DNA of 32,343 nucleotides. Origin: a virus. The position numbers and the translations under genes are program-made. Location: positions 1 to 32,343 of the IMG/VR virus record IMGVR_UViG_3300035688_000042; one strand, given 5' to 3'. Positions within the stretch are counted from its first letter, which is position 1; the number at the start of each line of letters is the position of its first letter. Of this stretch, positions 20,788 through 28,545 are shown in pieces. The notes beneath the pieces are model-generated. The model was not told where the DNA came from. It searched no databases and saw only the letters and a list, made by a program, of their open reading frames with translations.

Positions 20788-20919
20788 CTAGCTCGGACAG
20801 ACTACTTCAACGTCGTACCCGTCGTTGATGAGCTGCTGAAGCTCAGCGCTCGTCAAAACCTTCTTTGTGCCGTTGACCTTGGCAACAATGTAGTTGCCCT
20901 TGCCTAACACGTGGTTCAT
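20788..20919 (-). CDS. Small virion-operon protein, 43 aa
   Basis: From ATG at 20919 the protein reads MNHVLGKGNYIVAKVNGTKK, then VLTSAELQQLINDGYDVEVV and CPS. It is a beta-hairpin followed by the helix TSAELQQLINDGYDVEVV. The start overlaps the stop of the head-tail adaptor gene by 4 bp (ATGA), the coupling used throughout this operon, so it is very likely translated. Similar short proteins (a strand pair and a helix ending G(Y/F)(D/E)V) occur between head and tail genes of tailed viruses. Function unknown. Confidence 0.6.
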   Translation of the reverse strand: MNHVLGKGNYIVAKVNGTKKVLTSAELQQLINDGYDVEVVCPS

Positions 20920-21380
20920 GGATTAATCAGGCCTCCGCGATAGGTGGGAACTTCGTCAGCTGCACTTGCCTCAGCAGCGATTATGGGAGTTGCGAAGTTG
21001 ACAAGCATTGCAGCCAGATCATTCTTGAAGCCTTCAACAGCCTTTTCAAACGCTAGCCGTCCGATACTTGCCTTCGTAACGTAAAGGTCTCCCAGCCTAT
21101 AATCAAAGGCGCCCAACAGCATGCCGCCGCTTGCGGCCACGAGAATTCGGAGGCACGCCATCTCGAGGGCTGCTAGCTTCGCCCAATCATATCGCTTACT
21201 GGTTGCATTAAGGTCAGAGCCCACGATGGCGTTCACGTAGGTGTTCGCGTGGCTAACGTGAGCCTCGAAGCTTGCCTGAGTGACAGACAAGCCGAAAACA
21301 GTGTACGTCGACGTGAGAGAATCATAACTAGCGTTAAGATGGGCTTGCACATCGCTAGTTGTGATATATGCTACTGTCAT
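20916..21380 (-). CDS. Head-tail adaptor (gp6/gp15-like), 154 aa
   Basis: The protein is largely helical. It starts with YITTSDVQAHLNASYDSLT, as in head-tail connector proteins that begin T..D...L. It has helices around SFEAHVSHANTYVNAIVG, YDWAKLAALEMACLRILVAASG and SIGRLAFEKAVEGFKNDLAAMLVNF. In HK97/SPP1-type viruses such adaptors form a ring under the portal. The gene order (capsid, membrane protein, this gene, small ORFs, neck) fits. No cysteine or enzymatic motif suggests another role. Confidence 0.6.
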   Translation of the reverse strand: MTVAYITTSDVQAHLNASYDSLTSTYTVFGLSVTQASFEAHVSHANTYVNAIVGSDLNATSKRYDWAKLAALEMACLRILVAASGGMLLGAFDYRLGDLYVTKASIGRLAFEKAVEGFKNDLAAMLVNFATPIIAAEASAADEVPTYRGGLINP

Positions 21381-21456
21381 GAGTTTGAACCTCGATGAAT
21401 TTGGAAACTAAAAAGGGGAAGAGAGAGGAGGGAATTAAAACCCCTGAATTCTGCGA

Positions 21457-21849
21457 CTACGGCTTAGTCGGCGTAGTGGGCGGCTTCTCAGGTGCCACTA
21501 TTTGTGTTGGCACGCCTGCAATTTCTGTTACGGCAATGCCCTGTCCAGCTGCGACTGCCAAAGTCGTCATTGAAACAATAGAATTAATGCCAAGTGCGGT
21601 GCTTGATGTTATGGCTGTTTGCGCACTCTTGTGGAGATATATTCCGTAGAGTTCTGCGATCACGAAGCCCAGTGTAGCTACACCGCCGAATATCAGGGCA
21701 AACTCAAGGATCGCTCCTTGGTCATACACAAAGCTATTCGCGGTAGAAACCACAGCAGTTTCATTGTCAGCCGCAAAAGCAGGCTGACTGGCTGAAACTG
21801 TGATTGCCATAGCTACAAGGACCAGCAATGCCGCTAGAAGAATTTTCAA
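21457..21849 (-). CDS. Signal-peptide membrane protein encoded next to the capsid gene, 130 aa
   Basis: TTG at 21849 follows AGGTGA by 12 nt. Residues ~1-26 are a textbook signal peptide (MKILLAALLVLVAMAITVSA, cleavage likely after QPAFA). Two more hydrophobic segments lie at ~47-70 (AILEFALIFGGVATLGFVIAELYG) and ~83-105 (ALGINSIVSMTTLAVAAGQG). The end is proline-rich (PEKPPTTPTKP). It is thus exported and membrane-anchored, odd for a gene between major capsid and connector. It could be a holin-like, superinfection-exclusion or virion-release protein. No family is recognised. Confidence 0.6.
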   Translation of the reverse strand: MKILLAALLVLVAMAITVSASQPAFAADNETAVVSTANSFVYDQGAILEFALIFGGVATLGFVIAELYGIYLHKSAQTAITSSTALGINSIVSMTTLAVAAGQGIAVTEIAGVPTQIVAPEKPPTTPTKP

Positions 21850-21876
21850 TTTCGTGTTTTTTCACCTCTTAGGCTT

Positions 21877-21919
21877 GTTTCCCCCACCCCGCATGTGAGT
21901 GGGGAATGAAACAGAAAAA
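21877..21919 (-). terminator. T-run and bulged hairpin between capsid and membrane-protein genes
   Basis: On the minus strand, after the capsid stop, a CTTTTTTC tract (21914-21919) is followed by a hairpin. In plus-strand terms, GTTTC+CCCCAC (21877-21887) pairs with GTGGGG (21899-21904) and GAAAC (21908-21912), with a 3-nt bulge. The pair may cause partial termination or protect the capsid mRNA 3' end, helping capsid outnumber downstream products. This role is inferred. Confidence 0.45.
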
Positions 21920-21949
21920 AGAGGGTGAGAATGCTGTGAAAACAATCTA

Positions 21950-22843
21950 CTATGCTGTTGCTAATCCTGTTACTTTGAAAATTGCTTCTCCATTCAGCAC
22001 AACAGGAGCGTACCTCGTTGTCAACGTTACGTCGACGGAGTCGAAATCCTTCTTGATTTCCAAGTCAGTCAGCAAGGGCCGTTTGATTACGAAGAAGCCC
22101 ATAGGCGCGTAGGATGCTGAAAGGTTCGATCCTGTGCTGAGAATATATGCCGTGCCTGCGCTTACCACATTTGTCACGTGTACTCCCATGCCATAGATCT
22201 CGCCGATCATGCCTGTTTGCATTACGGGCTCGCCGTACTGCATGTGCAAGCTGAACTGGGGCAGGTACCTGACGTCTCTGGCGTTTATGGGGTTCATTAT
22301 CATCCTGTCTGGGATGAAGTTGTACGCTTCGATTTTTGCCCTCGCGTTGAGAATGTCCTTTGTTCCCAGGCCGCCGCTGATCGTGAACTCTGTGCCCGTC
22401 GCACCCAAACTGATGCCTGAGCCTGCTGAAGTACCTCCGGCTGCTGCGCCGATGACATTCATGCAGTCAAGGTCAATAGTGTAGGCCATACGTCTAGCAA
22501 GCCTGCGCAACTGGTCTTCGATCACTGGGATGTACAGGTCTTCAATGTTCTCTCGGCTTATGCGCTCACGTAGGCCCTTCTTGTAAGGCGTGACTGTTAC
22601 GTTTGAGTATGGCGTGAAGTCCATCGGGATTTCTACGCCTTCGCTTACCTCGCTGATTGCAGCGCTCCTGGATCCTGACTGCTTGACGAATGTTGCGCTC
22701 TTGCCGGCGACAAGCGGAAACTCTGGGAACATGCTCTTGACGACTAGCGCTGGCATTGTCAGCTCGATGATTTTCTTGTGCAGTGCTGGGTACGCTACTG
22801 CTCCTGTGTCAACCCATGTTAAAGCATCACGAACAAGACTCAT
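21950..22843 (-). CDS. Major capsid protein, HK97 fold, 297 aa
   Basis: The protein shows the HK97 capsid layout. An N-terminal arm is followed by LTMPALVVKSMFPEFPLVAGKSATFVKQ (E-loop region) and the helix-rich P domain (ENIEDLYIPVIEDQLRRLARRMAYTIDLDCMNVIGAAAGG, the spine helix). The A domain follows, with GTKDILNARAKIEAYNFIPDRMIMNPINARDV and YILSTGSNLSASYAPMGFFVIKRPLLTDLEI. The C-terminus is KKDFDSVDVTLTTRYAPVVLNGEAIFKVTG. It follows the decoration and protease genes in the usual order. A perfect GGTGATC 5 nt before ATG predicts high translation. Confidence 0.85.
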   Translation of the reverse strand: MSLVRDALTWVDTGAVAYPALHKKIIELTMPALVVKSMFPEFPLVAGKSATFVKQSGSRSAAISEVSEGVEIPMDFTPYSNVTVTPYKKGLRERISRENIEDLYIPVIEDQLRRLARRMAYTIDLDCMNVIGAAAGGTSAGSGISLGATGTEFTISGGLGTKDILNARAKIEAYNFIPDRMIMNPINARDVRYLPQFSLHMQYGEPVMQTGMIGEIYGMGVHVTNVVSAGTAYILSTGSNLSASYAPMGFFVIKRPLLTDLEIKKDFDSVDVTLTTRYAPVVLNGEAIFKVTGLATA

Positions 22844-22847
22844 ACAT

Positions 22848-22854
22848 GATCACC
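22848..22854 (-). promoter_or_regulatory. Full-length Shine-Dalgarno site of the capsid gene
   Basis: GGTGATC reads on the minus strand just after the decoration-gene stop and 4 nt before the capsid ATG at 22843. It is among the strongest ribosome binding sites in the operon, in keeping with the most abundant virion protein. Confidence 0.6.
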
Positions 22855-23282
22855 TATGTGTCAAGGATATACGCTGTGCCGCCGCTTGCGGCGCCTGCAA
22901 AGGCAACGCCTAAGACTGACATGGCCTTGTTAATTGCAGCTGCTGTTCCTGCGCTAGTGTTGCAGTCGACTGCTGTAATGGGCGCGATTGTCTGCACTGT
23001 TCCGCCTGGGCCTGACCCCACCAGATCGCCTGCAGTGATTGCCCCATACGCTTTACCGCGCAGTAGTCCCCTGCATACGATACTAACTTTCTTGCCGCTT
23101 AATGCTGACGTGAGCGCTACACCCGTCCGTTTTGTGCTTGGGTTCGTTGTTGGCTTCGCAACTGTCCAGTCTGCGGTGATCTCAACAAATTGGCCGACTG
23201 TGATGTCTTCGCCTGCTGTTGCCGTGATTATGTATCGATCAGATACGAGCGGTGTTGTTCCCTCATAGATTGGTGTACTCAT
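22854..23282 (-). CDS. Capsid decoration/stabilising protein (DUF2190-like), 142 aa
   Basis: The sequence is rich in G, T, A and V, with short strands and glycine turns: TATAGEDITVGQFVEITADWTVAKPTT, RTGVALTSALSGKKVSIVCRGLLRGKAYGAITAGDLVG and LGVAFAGAASGGTAYI. The pattern (entry of treatment with G...G.VV, then a V..RG strand and A...G turns) matches DUF2190/head-decoration-type beta-tulip proteins found just upstream of the capsid gene. It would stud the capsid exterior and stabilise it. It starts 11 bp after the protease-scaffold stop. Confidence 0.6.
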   Translation of the reverse strand: MSTPIYEGTTPLVSDRYIITATAGEDITVGQFVEITADWTVAKPTTNPSTKRTGVALTSALSGKKVSIVCRGLLRGKAYGAITAGDLVGSGPGGTVQTIAPITAVDCNTSAGTAAAINKAMSVLGVAFAGAASGGTAYILDT

Positions 23283-23293
23283 CGTACCTCACC

Positions 23294-24415
23294 CTAGCTG
23301 AATCCTACGAGGCGCTTGTGAGCCTTGAGCATGTCCTTAAACCAGTCGAAGTTACCCAGCGCGTCCTTGTTGATTTCGTCGACTGCAACGATCCCTCTGC
23401 CGGATGCCCTCTGAGCTTCGCCAGCTTTAGGAGGAATGTTCGTGTCATCTTTGCCTTTGCCTTCTTGAACTGGTTCGGCTTGTTCACTGTTCAGTTTCTT
23501 GGTGAGCTCGCTGATCTTCTTGGCTAGATCTGCCTTTCGCCCTCTCTTGGCTAGTTCTGATTCAAGCTCGCCGATCTTCTTCGTCAGTGCGTCTAGTTCT
23601 GCGTCTGATGCTGTGGATCCGCCTTGCTTGATCTGCTTCTCAAGCTGCGTTAGCTGCTGCATGAAATCTTCGTATGTCACTTGTTTCGGCGCCTGTTCTC
23701 CTGGTGCCACGTTGACTACTCCTTGTGCTTGATGCGGAGAAGCCTGTTGCTGCGCATTTTGTGCAGACAAAGGCTTCACCTCCTCTTTCTTTGGTTTGTT
23801 TTCAGGTTCTTGCAGGTTTCCCTTAGAACCCACATCTTTGTTATCTTCCGATAACCGTGAAAAGTTCTCCAGAAGCGCGGATTGTTGCTCATTCATGGCT
23901 GAAGAGAACCCCGTAGGCTTGAACGTCGTATTCTTGTAAGCGGGACTCGCAACGATGCTGAGTTCCCTGACGCGAGGTTTATGTACGATCTCCCATGCTC
24001 CTGGGCAAAGGTGGATCATAACGCCTTCGTTTCTAGTAGGCTTCTTACACTTGCTGCATTCAACTTCGTCGCTGTCAACTTGGATACTGACGTGATCCAC
24101 GTAGCCGCGCAGGATTTTCTCGATAAGTTTCTCGTCTCCAACTTCGCCCTTAAAATAGACCTCTTGTCCATGACGACCCGCTTCGGGCACTTTGCCTACG
24201 ACCATAAAAACGCTTTCTGCATGATCTGCACGCAACTGGGCGCCTTTCAATGTCTCAAGCAGATAATCAAGATCCTCTTCAGGTACTTGCCACTTATTCG
24301 CGTTCACGCTGGTATCTATGGCGGTGCCTTCAATGTTCAAAAGCTTATTCTGCAAGGCCGAAGCAATATCTTGGTTGCCTTGAGCCTTAAACGGCACAAA
24401 ATACCTCAACTGCAT
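23294..24415 (-). CDS. Prohead protease fused to scaffold (U35-like), 373 aa
   Basis: The N-terminal ~170 residues form a capsid maturation protease. The catalytic histidine is H65 (QLRADHAES, then VVGKV) and the serine S110 (YVDHVSIQV), followed by the family signature VRELSIVASPAYKNT (148-162). Between them, CSKC (120-123) with C137 and H135 or H145 may bind zinc. Residues ~170-280 are low-complexity, rich in Q, P and K. A coiled coil at ~235-320 (QQLTQLEKQIKQ, ELDALTKKIGELESELAKRG, KKISELTKKLN) is the scaffold. The fusion both organises capsid assembly and then degrades itself before DNA packaging. Confidence 0.8.
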   Translation of the reverse strand: MQLRYFVPFKAQGNQDIASALQNKLLNIEGTAIDTSVNANKWQVPEEDLDYLLETLKGAQLRADHAESVFMVVGKVPEAGRHGQEVYFKGEVGDEKLIEKILRGYVDHVSIQVDSDEVECSKCKKPTRNEGVMIHLCPGAWEIVHKPRVRELSIVASPAYKNTTFKPTGFSSAMNEQQSALLENFSRLSEDNKDVGSKGNLQEPENKPKKEEVKPLSAQNAQQQASPHQAQGVVNVAPGEQAPKQVTYEDFMQQLTQLEKQIKQGGSTASDAELDALTKKIGELESELAKRGRKADLAKKISELTKKLNSEQAEPVQEGKGKDDTNIPPKAGEAQRASGRGIVAVDEINKDALGNFDWFKDMLKAHKRLVGFS

Positions 24416-24416
24416 T

Positions 24417-24539
24417 CTAGGTCACCAAAACCCCACGTTTACCCTGCGACCGTAACCAAGCTTCCTGGTACGCCCTAAACGCTTCAGCATCAAGCCAACT
24501 CTTTTCAGGCCTAATCTGACTAGACTTTTTACTACTCAT
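24417..24539 (-). CDS. Tiny protein between portal-side genes and protease, 40 aa
   Basis: From ATG at 24539 the protein reads MSSKKSSQIRPEKSWLDAEA, then FRAYQEAWLRSQGKRGVLVT. It is a helical segment rich in W, R and K. The stop is 1 nt before the protease ATG, and its start is 7 nt after the preceding gene, so it fits the operon packing. No family or function is recognised. Confidence 0.5.
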   Translation of the reverse strand: MSSKKSSQIRPEKSWLDAEAFRAYQEAWLRSQGKRGVLVT

Positions 24540-24546
24540 TTCCAAG

Positions 24547-24882
24547 TCACTCTACACTCGAAATGTTAACATAAGCATTCATGACACGGCGCCGGTACTC
24601 GTTCCACGCCTTGAAGTCTAGGAGGGTCCGGATCTCGCCCTTCAGGTGGCCATCAAGCCACTTACGCACTTCCTCGGCAGTCTTGAAGGATTCTTTCTCG
24701 AACATGTAATTCTGGATCTCCCATCGGTCACTATTCTTCACTTTCCCGAGTGTGATCTTGACGCCTTTCCCAAGCTCCTTCACTCTGAACTTCTCAAACT
24801 TACCCGGGTCCTGAACCCGGTACCGCCAGACAGTTTTGTCCTCTTCCAGGCCGGGCATGATTAGTTCGCCAACCATTCGCAT
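24547..24882 (-). CDS. Hypothetical virion-operon protein, 111 aa
   Basis: The stretch VWRYRVQDPGKFEKFRVKELGKGVKITLGKVKNSDRWEIQNYMFEKESFKTAEEVRKWLDGH resembles a small alpha/beta domain often found just before or fused to prohead proteases of tailed viruses. The aligned features are xVRVxDPxxF, then G(V/I)..I.GK and Q...F....F....A..W...H. ATG at 24882 overlaps the upstream gene by 22 bp; ATG at 24858 is an equally good start without overlap. The C-terminal helix (FKAWNEYRRRVMNAYVNIS) may contact capsid parts. The role is inferred. Confidence 0.5.
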   Translation of the reverse strand: MRMVGELIMPGLEEDKTVWRYRVQDPGKFEKFRVKELGKGVKITLGKVKNSDRWEIQNYMFEKESFKTAEEVRKWLDGHLKGEIRTLLDFKAWNEYRRRVMNAYVNISSVE

Positions 24883-25127
24883 ATTGTGAGTAGGCGCTTC
24901 AGAAGTTGGGCCTTCATGGTTTTGAGGTGCCTGCTATTATCGATGAATAGCACGTACGTTGTGCAGTCTCCAGGCATCACAATCCGCATTTGCTTGTTGT
25001 AATGGTACTTGTTCTTGTCCATCTTACCGTAAAACCAACGTCTAACCCTGCAGTACGTGCAGCTGAAATGCGGCCTTCTCAGGTTATGTCCGCACAGTTT
25101 CTTACAGGCTAAGCTCATGGTTTTCAT
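24861..25127 (-). CDS. Basic cysteine-rich protein, 88 aa
   Basis: CKKLCGH (residues 8-14) and CTYC (23-26) form a likely zinc-binding pair at the N-terminus. A basic stretch follows (RVRRWFYGKMDKNKYHYNKQMRI), then strands VMPGDCTTYVLFIDNS and a helix KTMKAQLLKRLLTICEWL. It starts with a 4-bp overlap with the minor head protein gene. It is probably a virion-operon nucleic-acid-binding or assembly protein; no family is recognised. Confidence 0.5.
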   Translation of the reverse strand: MKTMSLACKKLCGHNLRRPHFSCTYCRVRRWFYGKMDKNKYHYNKQMRIVMPGDCTTYVLFIDNSRHLKTMKAQLLKRLLTICEWLAN

Positions 25128-25393
25128 TCACCCTCGTAAACCTTCGTGAGTATGCACCGGCAGTTCGGGTGGACGTTTGGTTTGAAAACGCCATCACCAA
25201 CCATATCGCCGTACTCAAACAACTCATACAGATCATCATCGCTCAAGACGTCGACGAGCTCACCATCATACGAGTCGCATTCATCACACGTCGCATCGTC
25301 TCGCATCGTAACAAACACCCAAAGGCTGTGCATCTGAGCGTAGAACGCGCTGAAAGCCCGGAACGCTTCTAATGCACTAGTCAGCCTCTGCAA
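25124..25393 (-). CDS. Minor head protein, short form (SPP1 gp7/Mu F-type C-terminus), 89 aa
   Basis: The protein carries VTMRDDATCDECDSYDGELVDV and the closing VHPNCRCILTKVYEG, the cysteine-rich C-terminal hallmark of head-morphogenesis (phage Mu gpF/SPP1 gp7) proteins. Those are usually 250-400 aa. Only the terminal domain plus a helix (LEAFRAFSAFYAQMHSLWVF) is present here. The CDEC and HPNCRC set likely binds zinc. It overlaps the end of the portal gene by 17 bp, the standard neighbour. The short form may be native or a truncation. Confidence 0.7.
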   Translation of the reverse strand: MQRLTSALEAFRAFSAFYAQMHSLWVFVTMRDDATCDECDSYDGELVDVLSDDDLYELFEYGDMVGDGVFKPNVHPNCRCILTKVYEGE

Positions 25394-26768
25394 TGAGCCA
25401 ACGCTTCCGCTTTTTCCTAGCGTTTAATCCTTGGAGTTGATGCTTAGCTGAAGGAGGATTCTCTACGATTTCGTTTTCACCTGCCGCGACTGGATAGCCG
25501 AGTTGCGCGCGCGCTTCATCCCTGTCAATTATGGCTCTGTCAATCAAGTCGCCAATCAGTTTCGCTTTATCAGTCAGGTTTGGCTCCCAGATTGGCTTCC
25601 ACTTCACCTTCGGAACTTCAAGGCCCTCGCCGAACTCATGCTCGATCAGCTGCTTGAACAAGAGAGTTTCAAGGGTGTCGCCGATTATTTCCTGCATCAT
25701 CCGAAGCCTGGTAACGTACTCTTGCATGACGACTTCAGCGGTAGCCCTGTTTGTGCCCTCACTTTTACCCATGAAAATCTTCGGAACCCCAAGGACAGCT
25801 TCGCGTTGCGTATAGAGATAGTCAAGCCACCACTGAATGTTCACGTCCTTCGTCAGGCTTGGTATGACATCAACAGCCACGTCGCCACGGACAAACACAT
25901 CAGTGGCAACTTTGCGATTCTTGAAAGAGTCAGCCAGCACTCCGAGTTGCGAGTCACTATATGGCTTTTCGGCCGTCCCTCCTTTTACTACTAGCATTGG
26001 CTTAGCGTAAGTGTGAACGATAACGGCCATATCGTCTTCCATCTGATCAATTAAAGCCTGAATCTTCAGCAGCGGCCTCAATAGGCTCGTGCCGTAAGAG
26101 AACTCGTACCACCATGACTTGCTGCCCCACCGGAGATGCACGATGTCTTGAGCTGTGAAAGCTACAGGGGGAAAAGTCAGAAGCTGAATGTAGCCGAACA
26201 CGTTTCCATAGGCGTCGCGACGGACGCGCATGTGCACAGGGTCAAGGGGCTTGAGCCACCATTCTTCAGGTGGCTGACCCTCTTCCCGGCAAATCTCTAG
26301 GTAAGCGTTGCCGAAGACAAGCTTATCGGTGCCAGCGATTCGCAGGGTTTCTGCAATGTTCTGTTCGTCAAGCCAGTCTTCAAGCCACTTTCTGACCTCG
26401 TCTTTTCCGCCTTCAAGTTCGAAGCCATTGCTTACTGCTAGGTTTACAGTGACATCAATTGCAGCTTTGATATACGGCGTGAAAGTGTAAAGGTCCTTGT
26501 ATTTGGGTAGGTCTTCTATGGGTGTTGCTCCCCAAAGCCTTTCCCAGTAAGCCGTGTAAGGTGGGGTAACAAAGCCTGCTCCGGAGCCCTTAAGCATGTA
26601 CTTGCTGACGTAGCCCCCAAGGATGTTGTCTGTTTTCCAAGACAGCTGGATTTCCTCTTCAAGTTGTCGCCTGCTTATGTCAGGTGCGACGTGACGTTGG
26701 GCGCGAAAGCTGGTAGCAAATTGTCTAACAGCTTTGCGCAGTCTAGTTGCAATTAGGCTCATGTTCAA
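25377..26768 (-). CDS. Portal protein, 463 aa
   Basis: The protein matches the HK97/SPP1 portal family: YTFTPYIKAAIDVTVNLAVSNGFEL near residues 92-116, LRIAGTDKLVFGNAYLEI, EWWLKPLDPVHMRVRRDAYGNVFGYIQL and the DIVHLRWGS strand with YGTSLLRPLLKIQALIDQMEDDMAV. It continues with GVPKIFMGKSEGTNRATAEVVMQEYVTRLRMMQEII (stem/clip helices) and a basic C-terminus NARKKRKRWL. Dodecameric portals sit at one capsid vertex, host the packaging motor and later bind the tail. The start is TTG at 26768 or ATG at 26762; both lie directly after the terminase stop. Confidence 0.85.
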   Translation of the reverse strand: MNMSLIATRLRKAVRQFATSFRAQRHVAPDISRRQLEEEIQLSWKTDNILGGYVSKYMLKGSGAGFVTPPYTAYWERLWGATPIEDLPKYKDLYTFTPYIKAAIDVTVNLAVSNGFELEGGKDEVRKWLEDWLDEQNIAETLRIAGTDKLVFGNAYLEICREEGQPPEEWWLKPLDPVHMRVRRDAYGNVFGYIQLLTFPPVAFTAQDIVHLRWGSKSWWYEFSYGTSLLRPLLKIQALIDQMEDDMAVIVHTYAKPMLVVKGGTAEKPYSDSQLGVLADSFKNRKVATDVFVRGDVAVDVIPSLTKDVNIQWWLDYLYTQREAVLGVPKIFMGKSEGTNRATAEVVMQEYVTRLRMMQEIIGDTLETLLFKQLIEHEFGEGLEVPKVKWKPIWEPNLTDKAKLIGDLIDRAIIDRDEARAQLGYPVAAGENEIVENPPSAKHQLQGLNARKKRKRWLIAEAD

Positions 26769-28187
26769 TCACTCTGAATGTGATAGCATAATCGCGCCTC
26801 TTCCACCCGGTGGAGTTTGCATAGCCGCATAAACCGCCAGAGCTAAACTCCAAAGCATATCATCATGGCTGTTTTCTGGGTGGCTGAACTGCAGATGCCC
26901 AATCTTGCTGTAAGAGTATTGTTGTTCATTGATTTGTTCACACAACTCCCTGTGATAGGGTATTGCCAGTCGGTTCTGTTCCATAGCTATCTTTAGTGTG
27001 GTAAGTAGACCCTCTTTCACTTCAATAGTGAACTTTACACCTTCAGCGCAGTTTATGCCTTGGTTGCGAATTTCCTCTAGAACCGGCTCACCCAAGCCTG
27101 TCTGATCCACAAGCATTTGGCGGAAAGCGAATTTCTGCTGTCCTCGGACTAAGTGGCCTATGACATTAGTGTAGGGCGTTTCAAGCGCGAATTGATGCAT
27201 GTAAACAAGCCTAAGCGTGTCTCCTTCACGTTTCAGAACAGTAACAACACTATAGTCTTGCAGTTTACCAAAGTCGACTCCAGCGAAGTATTCTCCTTCA
27301 GGAAATGAAGCTTCGAGATTTGTCGAGGCTTCGAGATTGATCTTTTGGGCGAGCTCAACAGATCTGCGTATCAGATCTTGCGGGAAAAAGCTGTTAATGG
27401 CTTCAGCAAACTCGGCTTCATACTCCATCAGGTACGCTTCGCGAGTCATATTCTGCCGCATTTCGTCAAGAAACCCAGGCTTGATCAGCGGGCACTCGTT
27501 TGACTTGACTTTGTGCACGCTGTAATAAGGATTCATGAAAGCGCGATGGAAAAAGTGATTCCTGCCCCATGGTGTGCTGAGGAAGATGGCGTAACCATCA
27601 GTTGTGCTGAGCATCGGAAATATGACCCGTGTAATAACCTGCTCAGGCATGAACGCAGCTTCATCTGCAATCACCATTTGAGCTGAGTAACCACGCAACA
27701 GATTCTCAGAACAGGGCAAAGCCACTATGCGACTGCGATTGTCAAAGTGGATTAGTGTTCTTGTCGCGCGCACTACTCTTTTCCGCAGACGCGTGCTGTA
27801 AACGAAATAGCCTATGCGGTCAAACATTATGATGCTTTGACGGAGACTTGGACTCGTAATTAATACAGTGACATTAGAGTTTGTCTGTGCAAAGTAAATA
27901 GCTTTCATAGCGATTGCAGTCGTCTTGCCAGTTTGTCTTCCCATACAAGCTACTATGCGCTTGCTCTGGTCTTCAAGCACCTTTGCCTGATAAGGAAAAG
28001 GTTTCATGCCAAGAGCACACTCAGCAAAATTCACAGCCCCTTTGACTTGAACGTCTTCTTCACGTTCCAGTTGCCTTACTCTATCCACAATGTCATCAAG
28101 GACTCTTTGTGCTCTTCGCTGCTTGTAGCTCTGCCACAGCAACCCTAAGGTCTTCAATCTGTTTCTCAATTTTCTCCCACTTCTCAA
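26769..28187 (-). CDS. terL: Terminase large subunit, 472 aa
   Basis: The ATPase half has the adenine-contact FPYQAKVLED, Walker A GRQTGKT (83-89), Walker B MVIADEAAF (171-179) and coupling motif FLSTPWGRN (202-210). The RNase H-like nuclease half has the metal-binding FAGVDFGKLQDYS (D305), LVDQTG (D361) and SHDDMLWSLALAVYA (D442/D443). It pumps DNA into the capsid and cuts concatemers. ATG at 28187 overlaps the terminase small subunit gene by 92 bp; a later non-ATG start is possible because the first ~45 residues are a basic helix that could be partly untranslated. Confidence 0.9.
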   Translation of the reverse strand: MRSGRKLRNRLKTLGLLWQSYKQRRAQRVLDDIVDRVRQLEREEDVQVKGAVNFAECALGMKPFPYQAKVLEDQSKRIVACMGRQTGKTTAIAMKAIYFAQTNSNVTVLITSPSLRQSIIMFDRIGYFVYSTRLRKRVVRATRTLIHFDNRSRIVALPCSENLLRGYSAQMVIADEAAFMPEQVITRVIFPMLSTTDGYAIFLSTPWGRNHFFHRAFMNPYYSVHKVKSNECPLIKPGFLDEMRQNMTREAYLMEYEAEFAEAINSFFPQDLIRRSVELAQKINLEASTNLEASFPEGEYFAGVDFGKLQDYSVVTVLKREGDTLRLVYMHQFALETPYTNVIGHLVRGQQKFAFRQMLVDQTGLGEPVLEEIRNQGINCAEGVKFTIEVKEGLLTTLKIAMEQNRLAIPYHRELCEQINEQQYSYSKIGHLQFSHPENSHDDMLWSLALAVYAAMQTPPGGRGAIMLSHSE

Positions 28188-28494
28188 AATTCGCTAACAA
28201 CGGCCCATAATCCCTTGCAGCTTGGAAAATTATCCGAAACCGTTCAAGCCGAAGCTTGTCAACTACGGCCAAATTGCAGATCTGCTTGAAGGCAGTACTG
28301 AAAAGCTTAACAGTTTTTTCTATACTCAAAACGTCCCTAGCAGGGTGTACAGCTGGAACCATTGTTTTCTGCTTCTTTTGAGACGAAGGGCAAACGATCC
28401 ACATTTGCCTCTTAATGGCCCTGTAGGTTCTGCCAGAGAGTCTGCCGCTATCGTAGACTTGCTGAAGGGTTAATCCCTGAGCAGCCATCTCCAT
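28096..28494 (-). CDS. terS: Terminase small subunit-like DNA-binding protein, >=132 aa
   Basis: From ATG at 28494 the protein reads MEMAAQGLTLQQVYDSGRLSGRTYRAIKRQ, an incomplete helix-turn-helix. A helical middle (IEKTVKLFSTAFKQICNLAVVDKLRLERFRIIFQAARDYGPLLANF) and a C-terminal coiled coil (EKWEKIEKQIEDLRVAVAELQ) follow. Just upstream in the same frame the codons read SKTSADKPWTDEEIQAL, completing a Myb/SANT-like first helix, but no ATG, GTG or TTG precedes that stretch before a TGA at 28548-28546. A GGTGA site lies immediately before ACG at 28539, so a non-canonical start is possible. Location before TerL supports the small-terminase role. Confidence 0.65.
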   Translation of the reverse strand: MEMAAQGLTLQQVYDSGRLSGRTYRAIKRQMWIVCPSSQKKQKTMVPAVHPARDVLSIEKTVKLFSTAFKQICNLAVVDKLRLERFRIIFQAARDYGPLLANFEKWEKIEKQIEDLRVAVAELQAAKSTKSP

Positions 28495-28545
28495 TAAAGC
28501 TTGAATTTCCTCATCTGTCCAAGGCTTATCTGCACTCGTCTTCGA

